Assembly: GCA_012797215.1 (NCBI GenBank)
Contig: JAAZPN010000128.1
Location: 1-5,889 of the forward strand
Origin: Chloroflexota bacterium
GTDB lineage: Bacteria > Chloroflexota > Anaerolineae > Anaerolineales > Anaerolineaceae
Length of the DNA: 5,889 nucleotides
Reading direction: 5' to 3'
A model generated the notes under the pieces. That model did no database searches. It had not been told where the DNA came from and saw nothing but the letters and a program-made list of their open reading frames with translations. Both the position numbers and the translations under genes were made by a program. Below are positions 5,366-5,889 of the stretch, piece after piece (within the stretch, counting starts at the first letter, position 1; every line of letters begins with the position of its first letter).

Positions 5366-5889
5366 ATTCCGCGGACTGGGTTTTAATCCGGTGAATAGCG
5401 GGCGCAATGGCTTCGAGTTCGGGCAGCCGGGCGCAGAGCGGGGAAGGAATAAGCCTGGGAAGCGCGGATTCAGCCAGGTCCGTCGCGGCGGCAAGGGCCG
5501 CGCGAGAAGGATTGGCAAAAATATCAGCCAGCAAACAGCCGGGGAAGCCAATAATAATGAGCTCAGGCTGCAGCAGGTGTACCAATGGGGCTAAACCACG
5601 CCCTAATTGCGTGCCAGCCTCAGCGAAAACTTCCTGTGCGTAAGGGTCCCCGTTTTGGGCGTCACGGATTATCTGGAACAGGTCAACATCGTTCTCCCAA
5701 TGCTGTGGGCAGCGTTTGAAAGCCAATTCCAGCATGCCTGCCGCGCTGGCAAAGCCGGAAAGCGTGCCGGGTTTTGCCAAGCCCGCCGGCCCGTCGGCCG
5801 CGAGCCGCAGATTGCCAAGCTGCCCGGCTGTTCCCCCGCTGTTGTGATACAGCCTGCCATTGGTGAGTATGCCGGCGCGCAGGGTGGGC
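5364..5889 (-). CDS. ROK-family protein, C-terminal part (5' end off window), atypical motifs
   Basis: The minus-strand frame is open from the right edge to a TAA at 5364-5366, giving 174 visible residues. The segment AGILTNGRLYHNSGGTAGQL, followed by GNLRL, aligns by eye with the ROK (repressor, ORF, sugar kinase) core, usually GGGIVINGKLYRGxxGxAGEIGH. The downstream stretch QEVFAEAGTQLGRGLAPLVHLLQPELIIIGFPG matches the ROK C-terminal helix and strand and supports the assignment. ROK proteins are sugar kinases such as glucokinase, or sugar-responsive repressors with an added N-terminal DNA-binding domain; the missing N-terminus prevents choosing. Key sites deviate: the ExGH motif reads QLGN (5811-5822), and the CxCGxxGCxE zinc motif has no cysteine (5745-5786). 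The Gly-rich loop before AGILTNG also looks altered. The gene converges on the lipid gene, and its stop codon overlaps the T tract of the terminator. Kinase activity is doubtful. Confidence 0.8.
   Translation of the reverse strand, partial: PTLRAGILTNGRLYHNSGGTAGQLGNLRLAADGPAGLAKPGTLSGFASAAGMLELAFKRCPQHWENDVDLFQIIRDAQNGDPYAQEVFAEAGTQLGRGLAPLVHLLQPELIIIGFPGCLLADIFANPSRAALAAATDLAESALPRLIPSPLCARLPELEAIAPAIHRIKTQSAE

Noticed and set aside
5313..5643. Two plus-strand open frames beyond the terminator
   Set aside because: They overlap the ROK gene on the opposite strand and have low-complexity, Gly/Arg- or Ser/Ala-rich products without a recognisable domain.
1..5889. Novel defence, mobile-element or CRISPR system
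   Set aside because: All long frames are explained by housekeeping-type families, and no transposase, integrase, repeat array or toxin-antitoxin-like pair was seen.

Overview
The window is about 5.9 kb of compact bacterial DNA carrying eight protein-coding genes. Two are cut by the window edges and both of these lie on the minus strand. Moderate GC, ATGA stop/start overlaps, a TTG start and the look of the proteins suggest an Anaerolineae-type Chloroflexota bacterium. That placement is an inference from protein style, not from a marker gene.

Layout. At the left edge, on the minus strand, is the N-terminal part of a SlyD-like FKBP prolyl isomerase with its own sigma-70-type promoter. A 165-bp divergent intergenic region separates it from a plus-strand run of six tightly packed genes (583-5316). 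These are a Fur-family metalloregulator (probably Zur), a zinc/manganese-type ABC transporter (lipoprotein binding protein, ATPase, ABC-3 permease), an LpxL/PatA-like acyltransferase and a CDP-alcohol phosphatidyltransferase. The run ends in a strong intrinsic hairpin terminator at 5339-5365. A ROK-family protein on the minus strand converges on this terminator, and its 5' part runs off the right edge.

Regulation. The regulator gene has a near-consensus promoter (TTGACA, 17-bp spacer, TACAAT). Immediately downstream, between the predicted transcription start and the start codon, is a 7-1-7 Fur/Zur-type operator matching TGATAATNATTATCA at 13 of 14 defined positions. The simplest model is an autoregulated zinc-uptake operon: the metal-loaded repressor shuts off itself and the transporter, and metal starvation induces both. 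The two membrane-lipid genes follow with gaps of only 14 and 9 bp and no visible terminator in front of them. They may therefore be co-transcribed with, and co-regulated by, the zinc operon.

No RNA gene, CRISPR array, insertion sequence or prophage remnant was seen, and no clearly novel multi-gene system. The most unusual points are the possible coupling of zinc-starvation control to phospholipid genes, the lysine-rich tail on the CDP-alcohol phosphatidyltransferase, and a ROK protein whose usual ExGH and zinc-cysteine motifs are absent.
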